Made by a program: the position numbers and the translations under genes. A stretch of DNA of 64,000 nucleotides from Komagataella phaffii GS115 (Eukaryota; Ascomycota; Pichiomycetes; Pichiales; Pichiaceae). Location of the stretch: NCBI RefSeq assembly GCF_000027005.1, contig NC_012963.1:186001-250000 (forward strand). Reading direction: 5' to 3'. The number at the start of each line of letters is the position of its first letter. Within the stretch, counting starts at the first letter, position 1. Below are positions 31,553 through 41,925 of the stretch, piece by piece. The notes under the pieces are model-generated. The model was given only the letters and a program-made list of their open reading frames with translations. It was not told where the DNA came from and did not search any database.

Positions 31553-34500
31553 ATGATTGGTCATGCCTTAATCTTGATATCTCAATGTCTGACTGCTGTT
31601 GCGTCAGAAAAGAGTGTTGATATCAGCTTGAGGGCCAACTGGTTCAAAACCCCTTTCCCATTGTTACTGCTTGAGACGGTTGCAAGCGAGAATGAATCGG
31701 GTTTCCATACAATTCTGGACGCCATGTTTCACGTCTCATTTCAGTCACTGGAATTCGAGGATGCAGATCTACAGTTTGATGCCATTCCGTTTGCCAAATC
31801 CGATAAAGAACTGTATGAAGCATGGTCTCAAAAGGCTGGAGCAACGGCTGAAAAGTCGATAACTGATGTATATCTCGCAAACAAATACTATGCCCCAAGG
31901 GTTCAAGCACACTACCAGCACTACGAGGAAGTCCGATCGTCAATTTTAGGTGATCGGTGTGGAACAAATTCTAAGGCTTGGCTCTATTTCAATAACGAAG
32001 TGTACTGCAGTTCCAATGATGTCTTTTCACTGAAAACTGGCAACGAAACAGGACAACGGCAAATATTGCCATTCGACAGAGTTATTGGTGCTAAAGACAA
32101 TGATGTTCCTGTTGCAATTATCTATGGGGACTACAAAAGTCCGCTGTTTTCGCAGTTTCTTTCCAACTTGGCGGGGTTCATAAAAGATGGTAGACTGAGA
32201 CTAGTCTGGCGGTATATTCCCGACGAATCGATTTGGCAAAAAGAAACTTTAGCTGGGTATGGTGTTGATCTAACCCTAAAGAACACTGAGTATATCGATA
32301 TCGACGACAGAGACGTAGTTGCTAACAAGCCAGTAGAGGCAAAACCAACTGTTGCCGAATCCAATGATTTTTGGGATGTATATTCCAAGGAGATTGAGAC
32401 AGTATCTAAGAAAGACATTAGTTTATTGGGTTACAAGCTTACGCACTATGTCAAGAACCTTGAAGTGTCCGAGAGTGAGAAGTTGTCGATTCTTATTAAA
32501 CTGATTCAAGATCTTCCAAAGTATGCATCTTTCATTAATCGTCAAGTAACAGATACTGACGCTACAGAAAGTATCGTGGATGGATGGGAGAATTCATTTG
32601 ACCACATCCCTCAAGGTCTGTATATTAACGGAGCTGTAGTTGCGCAGTCAAACTTAAATTATATGGATATCTTAAACATTTTGAAAAGAGAATATGCATT
32701 CGTTGATGATTTAACAAGATTCGGGGTTGCAAAAGTTCATGCTCAGGATATCATGAAGAGTTTTGCCGCTCATGTCCCTGATAGATCAGTTAACAATACT
32801 GAGTTGAAGAGGTTTGATATTAGAGTTCATGCAGATGCTATTATCTACTTAAATGATATCGAAACTGATCCTCTGTATTCCAATCTTTCAAGCTCTAGAG
32901 AACCTTACACGAGGCAACCGCTTTCTACAGGAGAGTTCCCCCCTGTAAGAGAGAATATTCATGAATTGGTGTTTGTTATAGACCTAGAAGATCGTGATCA
33001 GGTTAAAATATTGCTAACATTTTTTTATTCAATGTCAGAGAGTCGACCACTAAGAATAGGTCTTGTTCCATTTACTTCTGATTACAGTGTTGATGAGAAC
33101 TTCCTTCATGTTGTTGAGACTCAGGGAATACATGAGGTGATCGCTTTTTTGCGTCATGTTGCTACAACTGTTCTAAAGAATGATGAGGAGGGTCGACTTA
33201 GTGTGCTTGATCTAGGATGTTTGTATGACATTTGTTACACAGATTTAGGTCCAAAAGTTGACGATTTCATCGATGGCTTTTCAATCACTCATCCAGTAGT
33301 TATTGCAAATGGCAAATTTTTTGACTTCGGAAAAGACTGGTGGAATAATCCTACCAATAAGATTCATCTTGCTCAAGAGCTTTTTAAGGATATATTGGAT
33401 CTAGGTAAAGCGATATCAAATGGTGCACTTTCTGCCGATATGAGAGCGCAAGACTTTCTTTATAATGGTTCTCAGACTTATAGGAACCCTATATTCAGTG
33501 CATTGAATAAGAAAGAGCCTCTCTATGGATTTCCGGATTCTATGAAGGCTGATATTCCATTTTTTGCGCCTTTTGATAGCTTGGAAGTTTTCAAGATTAT
33601 AGAACAAAACGAAATATCAATTGCCACCTTAGTTATAGATGACCAACCGGATTCAATTCCAATTACAATATGGTTAATAGGAAACTCTTGGGACTTAGTG
33701 TTTCTATCCCAGTTGCGTTACTTGATGTCGGTAGCCTCTGATCTGAACCCTGTCAAGATTAGAGTCTATGATACATCTTTGAATCCTGAGTTTAGCTCGT
33801 GGCTGCAAGCGGAAATGGACAAATCTTTGGCAGATTTGATTATCCTTATTGGTGCCAGACGTTTCGACAGACGTGACGGCAAATATCCCGAATGTCCTGA
33901 AGAGGCGAAAGATTTTGTTCTAAAAACTTTCAATCTGGATATTTCCAAGGCTGGAGATCCTTACTTGATTCTTAACGGTAGAGCTATCAAGATTGATGGG
34001 ATACTGTCGGATACTCGTTTAAAACAACTGGTTCGATCCGAAACGGATTCAAAACTTCAAACTACTTATCAGCTACTATCTGAACATAACATTTCTACAC
34101 CCATAGTCTTGGATAGGTTTGAGTTGTTTGAGTATTTCACTATGAGCGTTTCCAAGACTTACTATTTTAGTGACGGTTATCAGCCAGATCAGAAACTATT
34201 TCCACGATACAATACTAACCTTCTTAACGATACATTCTCCATTGAAATGGCAAAATCTAATGCTGAAGGTTCCACCATGGAGGTGACATTGTTTATAGAT
34301 CCACTTCAAGAAGAGTCTCAGAAGCTTGTGTCGTTGCTTTCGTTATTTGAAGAGTTGAACAGGGTGAGAATTAAGGTCATATTAAATCCACAAAAAGCTA
34401 ATGAGTTAGACGTTAAAAGGTTTTATCGTGGAGTGTTTCCTAATTCTGTCAAATTTAGTTCCGCTGGATTCGCTCTGGATAATGAGGATAAAGCTCTCTT

Positions 34501-35701
34501 TGCTTTGGTACCTGAAAAAAATTTGTTTACTGTAGACTTAGACGTTCCTAACCGGTGGGTTGTCGTAATCAAGGAAGCTGTTACCGATTTGGATAATGTG
34601 CTACTGGAATATTCAGGTGAAGCGAGGGGTGTTTATGAACTGAAATCACTTCTTGTTGAAGGGTATTCTTATGCAACAACAAAACAAGATCAAATTACGG
34701 GTTTTAACGTTTTTCACGCTGTACTTAGGGGACATTCGGAAACAACTGTTATGCCTGACTATGGATACTTCCAACTGCAAGCAAATCCAGGATTGTGGAA
34801 ATTTTCTATGAACGCTGCCGGAGCAGAAGTCCTTCAATTGGTTAAATTTGTGGGTAAATCTAACTATAACAGAATTCAGTACACGGTTTTGAATGAAACT
34901 GCTATCATCCCTGTTTTAAATTTGAATGGAAATTTTATTGAACCTCTTTTTGACAGAACTCCTGGCCAAAAGAACGCTTCTCTAATTGGCAATACAACGA
35001 CCACTAAAAAAGAAAGTTCCAGGGGACGTTGGATTTCATGGAATAACCAAGAAGAATCAAAGAACGCTGGTATCAATATTTTCACAGTTACCAGTGGGCA
35101 CCTCGATGAGCGGTTTTTGTCAATAATGGCAAACTCAGTAATGAAACACACAGAACATACCGTCAAGTTTTGGCTAATTGAAAACTACATGTCACCTGCG
35201 TTTAAAGAGAATTTACCTTTTCTTTCCCAAAGGTTTGGCTTTGAGTATGAACTGATCAACTATAAATGGCCAGCATTTTTAGAAGGTCAAAGGAAGAGAC
35301 AGCGAGCTATTTTGAGATACAAGATTCTTTTTTTGGATGTTTTTCTCCCTCAAAGCCTTGATAAAGTGGTGGTTGTTGACGCGGATCAGATAGTGAGAAC
35401 TGATTTAAAAGAACTTGTGAATTTGGACCTTGAAGGTGCGCCTTACGGGTATGTACCAATGTGTGATGGCAGGGAAGAGATGACAGAGTTTAAATTTTGG
35501 AAGCAGGGATGCTGGCTAAAGGACTTAGGTGATACGTTTAAGTATCACAGCAGTGGTCTGTATGTGATTGACTTGAAGACTTTTAGGAACATAGGTGCTG
35601 GTTTTTATTTAAGGCAACTTTACCACCTCTCTCGAGATTCAAAGTGTAAGTTGGAAATAGATGATCTGCCTAATAATCTTCAATGCCAAGTCCCAAATTA
35701 A
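31553..35701 (+). CDS. KRE5: UDP-glucose:glycoprotein glucosyltransferase (UGGT/Kre5 family), first frame
   Basis: 1382 residues to the stop at 35699-35701. A signal peptide ([18 protein letters not shown]) leads into thioredoxin-like UGGT folds and a C-terminal glycosyltransferase-24 domain starting about residue 1170: [29 protein letters not shown] with the DxD metal site, and [14 protein letters not shown] reglucosylates misfolded glycoproteins in the ER; Saccharomyces Kre5 is a relative needed for beta-1,6-glucan. The frame stops right after QVPN, but the next frame continues with the conserved UGGT ending (see 35702-35934). One extra base before the stop would give about 1460 residues, the normal family length. 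Symbol by homology; a true UGGT function is equally possible. Confidence 0.88.
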   Translation: MIGHALILISQCLTAVASEKSVDISLRANWFKTPFPLLLLETVASENESGFHTILDAMFHVSFQSLEFEDADLQFDAIPFAKSDKELYEAWSQKAGATAEKSITDVYLANKYYAPRVQAHYQHYEEVRSSILGDRCGTNSKAWLYFNNEVYCSSNDVFSLKTGNETGQRQILPFDRVIGAKDNDVPVAIIYGDYKSPLFSQFLSNLAGFIKDGRLRLVWRYIPDESIWQKETLAGYGVDLTLKNTEYIDIDDRDVVANKPVEAKPTVAESNDFWDVYSKEIETVSKKDISLLGYKLTHYVKNLEVSESEKLSILIKLIQDLPKYASFINRQVTDTDATESIVDGWENSFDHIPQGLYINGAVVAQSNLNYMDILNILKREYAFVDDLTRFGVAKVHAQDIMKSFAAHVPDRSVNNTELKRFDIRVHADAIIYLNDIETDPLYSNLSSSREPYTRQPLSTGEFPPVRENIHELVFVIDLEDRDQVKILLTFFYSMSESRPLRIGLVPFTSDYSVDENFLHVVETQGIHEVIAFLRHVATTVLKNDEEGRLSVLDLGCLYDICYTDLGPKVDDFIDGFSITHPVVIANGKFFDFGKDWWNNPTNKIHLAQELFKDILDLGKAISNGALSADMRAQDFLYNGSQTYRNPIFSALNKKEPLYGFPDSMKADIPFFAPFDSLEVFKIIEQNEISIATLVIDDQPDSIPITIWLIGNSWDLVFLSQLRYLMSVASDLNPVKIRVYDTSLNPEFSSWLQAEMDKSLADLIILIGARRFDRRDGKYPECPEEAKDFVLKTFNLDISKAGDPYLILNGRAIKIDGILSDTRLKQLVRSETDSKLQTTYQLLSEHNISTPIVLDRFELFEYFTMSVSKTYYFSDGYQPDQKLFPRYNTNLLNDTFSIEMAKSNAEGSTMEVTLFIDPLQEESQKLVSLLSLFEELNRVRIKVILNPQKANELDVKRFYRGVFPNSVKFSSAGFALDNEDKALFALVPEKNLFTVDLDVPNRWVVVIKEAVTDLDNVLLEYSGEARGVYELKSLLVEGYSYATTKQDQITGFNVFHAVLRGHSETTVMPDYGYFQLQANPGLWKFSMNAAGAEVLQLVKFVGKSNYNRIQYTVLNETAIIPVLNLNGNFIEPLFDRTPGQKNASLIGNTTTTKKESSRGRWISWNNQEESKNAGINIFTVTSGHLDERFLSIMANSVMKHTEHTVKFWLIENYMSPAFKENLPFLSQRFGFEYELINYKWPAFLEGQRKRQRAILRYKILFLDVFLPQSLDKVVVVDADQIVRTDLKELVNLDLEGAPYGYVPMCDGREEMTEFKFWKQGCWLKDLGDTFKYHSSGLYVIDLKTFRNIGAGFYLRQLYHLSRDSKCKLEIDDLPNNLQCQVPN

Positions 35702-35934
35702 AAATTTTTTCACTCCCTCAAGAATGGCTCTGGTGTGAAACTTGGTGTAGTGATGAGGGTTTGAAAGATGCAAAAACGATAAACTTTTGCAATAATCCTT
35801 TAACCAAAGAACCAAAGCTGGACATAGCAAGAAGAATTCCAGAATGGATTCAGTACGATAATGAAGTACAGCAGGTTATAGACGAAGTTTCTGCCAGCGC
35901 CAAGAAAATTAGCACTGAACATGATGAGTTTTAG
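35702..35934 (+). pseudogene. Displaced 3' end of the UGGT gene in a shifted frame
   Basis: In the frame one base earlier, the sequence reads [19 protein letters not shown] and goes on to a final EHDEF. This is the ending that follows the conserved LPNNLQ-QVP segment in UGGT proteins, including the WLWCETWC motif. It has no independent start of its own that makes sense. HDEF at the very end would act as a KDEL-type ER retrieval signal, though HDEL is the usual yeast form. It is either part of the upstream gene, cut off by an indel near 35695-35699, or a real truncation scar. Confidence 0.8.
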
Positions 35935-36374
35935 AATCTCAAATGACCAGAAGATGGTTGTGATGTATACTAGTAAGTATATTTAACTTGATGTCGAATT
36001 AGATTTCGGAGATGCTCTCCCATCTACTGTTGCCACTATCGGATAAGAATGCAAGGCCCATATAGTGTATGGCGATGTGTTTAGCAAAGATGTTGCGCTC
36101 AAAGACGTCAAAGCAGGGATGAACTTTCTTCCATACAAAACATCTGAGCTCTCCAATGCAGTGGAGTGCGTCGCATATTGTTTATGTTACGTAATCTTGA
36201 ATCAAGAGTTGACTATTCAATTTGCGCGAAGTCAAATAAGTCGTGTATTATTCAAAGACTCTTTTTTTGCGTGGTCGTGGACCTCCTGAAAAATATTCTC
36301 TCTCCTGGTGAAAAAAAACCTCTAACGTTCACTAATTAGTTTCTTCTCCCCATTAACCAACAACATCCACAAAT
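35935..36374 (+). promoter_or_regulatory. RPS3 upstream region
   Basis: Holds the 3' end of the UGGT transcript and the RPS3 promoter. An 81-codon frame here (36047-36289) has no good ATG start and no recognisable similarity. A T-rich stretch (36261-36268) lies about 110 bp before the RPS3 ATG. I see no clear element I can name. Confidence 0.4.
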
Positions 36375-37106
36375 ATGCCAGAAGTTTTGATCTCCAAGAA
36401 AAGAAAGCTCGTAGCTGACGGTGTCTTCTACGCTGAATTGAACGAGTACTTCACTAGAGAACTCGCTGAGGACGGATACTCCGGTGTCGAAGTCAGAGTC
36501 ACCCCAACCACTACTGAGATCATCATCAGAGCTACCCAGACCAACTCTGTCTTGGGTGAGAACGGTAGAAGAATCAGAGAATTGACTGCTTTGGTCCAAA
36601 AGAGATTCAAGATCGATGAGGGTAAGGTTATCCTCTACGCTGAGAGAGTCCAAGACCGTGGTTTGTCCGCTGTTACCCAATGTGAGTCTTTGAGATACAA
36701 GCTGTTGAACGGTCTGGCCATCAGAAGAGCCGCTTACGGTGTCGTCAGATTCGTCATGGACTCTGGTGCCAAGGGTGTTGAGGTTGTCGTTTCCGGTAAG
36801 CTAAGAGCTGCCAGAGCCAAGTCTATGAAGTTCGCTGATGGTTTCATGATCCACTCCGGTCAACCAGCCAAGGATTTCATTGAGACTGCCACCAGACACG
36901 TTCTGTTGAGACAGGGTGTTTTGGGTATCAAGGTCAAGATCATGAGAGACCCTGCTGCTGCCAGAACCGGTCCTAAGGCCCTTCCTGACTTTGTCAAGAT
37001 CCACGAACCAAAGGATGAGAGAGAGGTTCCAGCTCCTTTCGTCAAGTCTTATGTTGCTGAGCCAGTCGTTGAGGCTGAGGAGGCTGAGGAGCAAGCTACT
37101 GCTTAA
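36375..37106 (+). CDS. RPS3: 40S ribosomal protein uS3
   Basis: 243 residues. The KH domain and uS3 core are nearly identical to other yeasts ([47 protein letters not shown]). The C-terminal tail is acidic and Ala/Glu-rich. uS3 lies at the mRNA entry channel of the 40S subunit and has helicase-like and quality-control roles. Codon use is strongly biased toward favoured codons. CTG occurs at invariant Leu positions (36699-36719), showing that CTG is leucine here. Confidence 0.98.
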   Translation: MPEVLISKKRKLVADGVFYAELNEYFTRELAEDGYSGVEVRVTPTTTEIIIRATQTNSVLGENGRRIRELTALVQKRFKIDEGKVILYAERVQDRGLSAVTQCESLRYKLLNGLAIRRAAYGVVRFVMDSGAKGVEVVVSGKLRAARAKSMKFADGFMIHSGQPAKDFIETATRHVLLRQGVLGIKVKIMRDPAAARTGPKALPDFVKIHEPKDEREVPAPFVKSYVAEPVVEAEEAEEQATA

Positions 37107-37275
37107 ACTGTTTAATTCTGTAGGATAAACGAAATAACTGTATCTTTATAATCATCCTTAAGATAGCCCTGGACTCGTCAGACATTAGTTCGCGCACATT
37201 ATTTTCCTCCACTGTCTGCAAACAGCCACACGGCATTTCCCTCTCTAGTTTCATTTATCAAAGTAGCACAACATC

Positions 37276-38018
37276 ATGATCAGCTACCAAGAATTGCTTC
37301 CTCTGGGAACTGGTCTTATTGTGACATGTAAGTGATTTCCCTGCTTTCAACAAACTATTGATCTAGTACTAACAATTGCTCTTCAGCCGCATCATTTTGC
37401 TTGGGTCTTGCCTATTCCAACTGGCCTTTTGATTATTTCACTCTATACTCTGACGGAGGGGATGAGGCATTCAAACAGTCATTGGACCATCTCCTTCTGT
37501 GGTCCAAGGTTCCACGTTTCGTACACTGGACTTTACATGGAGTTATTGGTCTCGGTTACATTGGTTGTTTTATCAAGATCTTCAAGCCAGACCCAGATCA
37601 ATCATTGTTCGAATACGGAACTTTGGTTCTATTTGTAGTGGCCACAGTCATGTATTTGACCAATATTCGTTTGGGTATCTTGAGTGCTGAGAAGGGTGAA
37701 TGGGGCGACGTGGACGAACAGACAGGAATCAACGTCATTGCTGCCTCTACTGGGCTTCTAGTTTTCGTCCTTATCGGTATTCTGCTTTTACAATTTGGTT
37801 TGTGGTACGCAGTACACGCAGACAGGGTACTCAAGGAGAAGTATTTGAAGGAGGAGGCTGCAAAAGAGGCCAAACTGGAGAAGGAAAGCGAAAAAACTGA
37901 AGATAAGGCAGCAGAAGAATCTGAAGCAAAGCCAGATTCGTACAAATCTAAGAGTAAGAAAAGCTCCACTTCTGGATCTAAATCAACTGCTACTACCGCT
38001 CAGAAGAGAAAGGCTTAA
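37276..38018 (+). CDS. SHR3: ER membrane chaperone for amino-acid permeases, Shr3 (spliced)
   Basis: Join of 37276..37327 and 37387..38018, 227 residues. Exon 1 encodes MISYQELLPLGTGLIVT and supplies the first half of the first membrane segment. Four hydrophobic segments follow the Shr3 plan, and the cytosolic tail is Lys/Glu/Ser-rich. SNWPFDYFTLY, FEYGTLVLF and YLTNIRLGI fit the Shr3/Csh3 family. Shr3 prevents aggregation of amino-acid permeases in the ER and helps load them into COPII vesicles. Splice signals are canonical (GTAAGT, TACTAAC, CAG) and the phase is correct. The family call is moderately strong. Confidence 0.85.
37328..37386 (+). other. Spliceosomal intron of SHR3 (59 nt)
   Basis: Donor GTAAGT at 37328, branch site TACTAAC at 37367-37373, acceptor TTCAG ending at 37386. 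Exon 1 ends after one base of a serine codon, completed by exon 2. Confidence 0.92.
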
Positions 38019-38172
38019 CTGTTAACCTTATTCATTATTGTATTATCTATGTTTATTTAGCTTAAGTCGTGTACTCTTCCCAATATATTTCCACATAGTT
38101 TTTTTATCCACCAATAGCGATCGAATCCCATTCCAAGTCACATCAAACTACACATCTATCATATTGTCCGAA

Positions 38173-38477
38173 ATGGCTATTGGTGACTATCCAGTGTATT
38201 ATAAGCAGCCCATTAGAGTAAGTCGTTAATTCTGTTTACCAAGTACTTCATTTTAAACTCCAACTAACTCGGATTTTCAAAGTGGCTGAGTTATCATGCT
38301 CACACTCGTCCCCATGTCTTTTACGCTATTGCTGTTGCTGCGCTAGGCCCTGTTTTCATGATGGCCACCCCTCTTAGAAGAAAGTTTTTGTACGATGATC
38401 ATGAACCTTTGCCTGCCAATGGTTACCCACTTCCAAATAGATCAAGAGACAAGACACTGACGGGTTACGACGATTAA
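38173..38477 (+). CDS. NUXM: Complex I 9.5 kDa accessory subunit (NUXM type), spliced
   Basis: Join of 38173..38217 and 38283..38477, 79 residues, too broken to show as one frame. Exon 1 encodes MAIGDYPVYYKQPIR. Exon 2 gives WLSYHAHTRPHVFYAIAVAA, a single membrane segment, then RRKFLYDD and a tail ending in DKTLTGYDD. The pattern (short N-terminus, one membrane segment with GPVFMMATPLRRK, terminal LTGYDD) matches the fungal 9.5 kDa NADH:ubiquinone oxidoreductase subunit. Its presence implies a real respiratory complex I, absent from Saccharomyces. The splice signals are GTAAGT, AACTAAC and AAAG. Confidence 0.85.
38218..38282 (+). other. Spliceosomal intron of the complex I subunit gene (65 nt)
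   Basis: GTAAGT at 38218, branch site AACTAAC at 38262-38268, acceptor AAAG ending at 38282, phase 0 between AGA and TGG. Confidence 0.9.
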
Positions 38478-38539
38478 GATTAGAACAGGTATTCCCTTTT
38501 ATTTATATTTATTCTCTATTTACAGCATATTTGATAAAA

Positions 38540-39406
38540 TTACCATTTGTAGAATCCAGAAGGTTTTGATCTGATCTTCTGATCAATCACGGACCCTGGA
38601 ATTTTGTTGTTCTTTGGCTGTTGGGATTTTTCCCATGTAATTCTACGCAACGTTTGGTCAGAACGTAGCACGAATTTGACGTTGACATGACGATGGGTAA
38701 TAATACCAGTTCTACCCCTTCCTTTACATTCCACTCTCTTCGACTTATGTGAATCTGAGCCTACCCAGGCCTCAGAGATGTACAGTTCTTCTGGGTTATA
38801 TCCTAAAGTTTCAGCATCTTTTAAACCTCTTTCTAGTAAAATATAAAGATCTGTGGCAATCTTCTTACGCATGAAATGAAGCTGGGTAATGGCTTCTTTT
38901 AATCTAAGTCCTTTAAGAGCACGGAGCACAATGTTAGCCTTTTTGGGAGTCGATTTTATTCTGTAAGACTCTAAATAAACACTGGGTTCTAACGCCTTAA
39001 CCTCTTCGGGTGTCAATTTCACCATGTATGTACTGCCATTCAGTTCAATTTGTTGCCTGTTCTTGAAAAAACCATTCTGTTTAACATTGGCCAGATATAA
39101 TTCACGTTTTAAGGGTGATAACAGTTCATCCACGCTTCGAATTGGCTTCGATTTCAAAAATTCTTGCAGCTTCTCATCTTTTGATGGGTCAATATACTGG
39201 ATAGCATTTCCCCTCAAATCAGCCTTACCATCTGTTGGGGCAACGGTTTTGCTAGCGTCGTTTTCGTTTTTTGGTGGTTCCAAGGTTTCCTTCGGATGTT
39301 CCAAGCTGGTCACCTCACCAAACAAAGATTGCCTTGCTATAGAAGATACTCCGAAAAACCTTCTGGAGCCAAGACTCGTCAACCTTGAAAGAGATCCAGC
39401 CAACAT
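38540..39406 (-). CDS. MRPL22: Mitochondrial large-subunit ribosomal protein uL22m
   Basis: 288 residues from the first ATG at 39404-39406. The N-terminus (MLAGSLSRLTSLGSRRFFG) is a clear mitochondrial presequence. The uL22 core is in the second half: VLRALKGLRLKEAITQL, LYISEAWVGSDSHKSKRVECKGRGRTG. uL22m lines the peptide exit tunnel of the mitochondrial ribosome. It converges on the complex I subunit gene, with 62 bp between stops. Confidence 0.92.
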   Translation of the reverse strand: MLAGSLSRLTSLGSRRFFGVSSIARQSLFGEVTSLEHPKETLEPPKNENDASKTVAPTDGKADLRGNAIQYIDPSKDEKLQEFLKSKPIRSVDELLSPLKRELYLANVKQNGFFKNRQQIELNGSTYMVKLTPEEVKALEPSVYLESYRIKSTPKKANIVLRALKGLRLKEAITQLHFMRKKIATDLYILLERGLKDAETLGYNPEELYISEAWVGSDSHKSKRVECKGRGRTGIITHRHVNVKFVLRSDQTLRRITWEKSQQPKNNKIPGSVIDQKIRSKPSGFYKW

Positions 39407-39742
39407 AGAATATTGCAAGGTAGTTCTGACCTTTCTGATGAGCGATCCTAGAGAAAAAGATTCATGGACCGCTGTGGTCGCGACAGTACTACAATCCCAT
39501 ATTGGTTGGTGCGCGACTGATCGGGTCTAGTCTCATCTGCTATCTCTGAACTGGCACAACCACACTACCTTATGCTCGACTGCCCCCCACAGTTAGGGTG
39601 TGATACCATTACTCACTCACCTTCATAAAAGATAAAACGGAAGAGAATACCAGGGCAACATTTCAGAACAAAACAAGACCAAGCCACACCAAGCGAACCT
39701 CAGAATTACACTGTCTTTTTCTTTCAATTCCGACTGTAAGAA
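39407..39742. promoter_or_regulatory. Divergent promoter between MRPL22 and MOH1
   Basis: 336 bp shared by two divergent genes. It contains an A-rich stretch around 39628-39637 (AAAGATAAAA) and a C run at 39582-39587. I see no element that I can assign with confidence. Confidence 0.4.
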
Positions 39743-40312
39743 ATGGGACTAGTGTATCTTCAATACTTCAAAGATGAGCCTACCCTCCCTAAAGTCCCCG
39801 AAGCTACCGTTGATAGGAGAGATTCATGGGGAGCGGGAAGCAATAGTCGCCGATCCTCAGATAACACACTTTTCTCAAGGTCAAGCTTCTCCACTGCTTT
39901 AACCAACTTTAGAGATGACGACTCCACAATCACGGAAACAATCGTAGACGAGAAACTACCCCTCGTATCGAACGATTCTCCTTATAGCCTCTCTAGGGAT
40001 TCGAATCTGTTGCTCTGTAACCAGTGCTATACACAAGTCTGCCAAATGCCATTGATTATCAGCGATAACTTTCATGGGAAGCATGGCAAAGCTTATTTGG
40101 TCTCCCACCTTCTTAATGTAGAGCTGGATGAGAAGCCATCTACTAAAATTATGCTGACTGGAGAGTACTTGGTAACCAACGTATACTGTAAGCAGTGTCG
40201 GAGTTGTCTTGGATGGAAATATTTAGAAAGCGATTCTCGTAAGGAGAATTACAAAGTTGGAAAGTTTGTCATAGAGCTGGAACTCTTGGAGGAAGTATCC
40301 GCAGGAAGGTGA
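39743..40312 (+). CDS. MOH1: Yippee-family zinc protein (Moh1-like)
   Basis: 189 residues, about 50 more than Saccharomyces Moh1. The Yippee domain is in the C-terminal half: first pair CNQCYTQV, then FHGKHGKAYLV, and a second pair in YCKQCRSCLGWKY. Those two Cys pairs bind one zinc. The extra N-terminal 85 residues are Ser/Asp-rich and look disordered. Moh1 supports survival in stationary phase in Saccharomyces, and Yippee domains resemble the cereblon substrate-binding fold. Molecular function is unknown. Confidence 0.88.
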   Translation: MGLVYLQYFKDEPTLPKVPEATVDRRDSWGAGSNSRRSSDNTLFSRSSFSTALTNFRDDDSTITETIVDEKLPLVSNDSPYSLSRDSNLLLCNQCYTQVCQMPLIISDNFHGKHGKAYLVSHLLNVELDEKPSTKIMLTGEYLVTNVYCKQCRSCLGWKYLESDSRKENYKVGKFVIELELLEEVSAGR

Positions 40313-40503
40313 TTATTTATTTGGTGGGCTCAGAATGCAATGCTGGAAAAAGTTTCTACATTCATTTTTTTAAATCTTATGGGGTGTATTCGGAATATAA
40401 TTTAATACAATACAATACAAAAGGTTAGGTAGGTGTAGTAAGGATGATAGAAGTGCATGATGATGGAAAGGAAAGGGGAAATGAACTATGAAATGCAACT
40501 CAA

Positions 40504-41715
40504 TCAATCACTCTGTGAATCGCTGAGACTGAGCAAAGAGCTCTCAAATGATCCGATGCTAAGCTCTTCTTCTTCTAGCACCCGTCGGGTGTTAAACTGT
40601 AAAGTATCGTGAACTTCTTGGTCATTGTCGTCTTGGTTGCTCTCTTGGCCTAAATGTATATTCTTACGTGGTCTCGGGACCGGAGGTGGTGAAGACATGG
40701 ACTTGAGCCTTTCTCTGTCTAATCCAACGTTTGCATAGCGAGAAGGAGTTCGAATTTGCTTATCTATGGTGTTTTGTCCCTTCTCACTGAGCACAGGTTC
40801 CTCTTCAAGACTTGAACCTTCTTCAAAGACAACGTTAATGGTCCTGTCCACAGAAGCGTTTAAACTTTCAGGAACAGGAGACCCCAAATAATGGCGGGAT
40901 CCTTCTTGGGTTGCTTTCGGTGACAAGGGTGGACTATTTGACATGTCCTGGTTTGCCAGAATCCCAAATCTTAGTCCACCCAACTCATCGTCCTGGTTGC
41001 CGGTGGTAGAGACCTCTCTCTCCTCCGTCGTCTCAGGTACAGTTGATTCTTCAGAAAATAAAAAGGGCTTGGATCCTCTGTTTGGAACTATGGGAGAGTT
41101 TTCGTTGGGTAGACTTGGTGGAACATATCCTTTTTCGAAATCTGGAAGTGGGAACAAATGAATCTTCTTTTTCCGCCTTCGATATAGCAAGAAAAGGGCC
41201 AGTAGTACCAAAAGGACACCAAAAAAACTACCTATGGAGACCCCTACAATCTGGCCCCTTCCGAAGGAACTACCTTTTGAGACCCGATAATAAGAGTCAG
41301 GGTCCATGCCCTGTGATTCTAATTGACTGGACAACACGGATTTGAAGTAAGGCAAATCGGTCGTTTTCGGTTCCGCAGTTACGGTCTGAGAACCGAGCAC
41401 TGTGGTTGTCATTCTTATTCCTACTGTGAAAGTGGTCTCTTCTGCTGTAACAACGTAATCCTGGGTGTACTGCGCTACAAGAAATGACTCGTCTTGCGAT
41501 GTCGCTGTAGGTGTCACCATGCTTGACGTCTGATAACTGCTCGTTGATGCGGATAAAAGGGAGTATTGGGCTGAAGACACTGGCATGATTGTGGTGCTCT
41601 CAGTTACGGTAATATCTGTGTTGTTTGAGGATAGCGGAGTGGTCACTGTATCGTTGGTAATAGCATACCTTTTAACAAAATAGTTATCTTTCTTTTTACA
41701 AATATCTTCGCACAT
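40504..41715 (-). CDS. Single-pass membrane protein with Ser/Thr-rich outer part (Skg6-like layout)
   Basis: 403 residues; I cannot name it firmly. Residues 1-150 are rich in Ser and Thr with NDT and NNT glycosylation sites but have no cleavable signal. One membrane helix (about 155-178: IVGVSIGSFFGVLLVLLALFLL) is followed at once by RRRKKK, so the rest should be cytosolic. That cytosolic part has acidic and Pro-rich stretches (SSPPPVPRPRKN) that could bind SH3 domains. The layout recalls Skg6, Tos2 and other polarity-site membrane proteins of yeast, which is an inference from architecture only. Confidence 0.7.
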   Translation of the reverse strand: MCEDICKKKDNYFVKRYAITNDTVTTPLSSNNTDITVTESTTIMPVSSAQYSLLSASTSSYQTSSMVTPTATSQDESFLVAQYTQDYVVTAEETTFTVGIRMTTTVLGSQTVTAEPKTTDLPYFKSVLSSQLESQGMDPDSYYRVSKGSSFGRGQIVGVSIGSFFGVLLVLLALFLLYRRRKKKIHLFPLPDFEKGYVPPSLPNENSPIVPNRGSKPFLFSEESTVPETTEEREVSTTGNQDDELGGLRFGILANQDMSNSPPLSPKATQEGSRHYLGSPVPESLNASVDRTINVVFEEGSSLEEEPVLSEKGQNTIDKQIRTPSRYANVGLDRERLKSMSSPPPVPRPRKNIHLGQESNQDDNDQEVHDTLQFNTRRVLEEEELSIGSFESSLLSLSDSQSD

Positions 41716-41925
41716 GATTGGATGGTTTCAGCTGAGACATATATTCGGGTTTGAATGTATTATTTCGATGTGTTTCAAGTTTAGGCCGGAAGTGAACGTT
41801 CTCTTACAAATGTGAGTCTTCGTAATTTTTTTTTACTTTATCGAAAAAGGGATTTTTGGTGTATACTATTTATAGTGAGTGCGAGGTTTAGCGAAATACA
41901 AACCTGGAGTAGTACATATTCGGAT

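Noticed and set aside
35646..35690. GTAAGT at 35646 as an intron donor repairing the UGGT frame
   Set aside because: It would remove the conserved LPNNLQ-QVP segment and the available acceptors do not restore the frame.
36065..36289. 74-codon frame upstream of RPS3
   Set aside because: It begins with GTG, has a stop shortly upstream and no known match; probably chance within the promoter.
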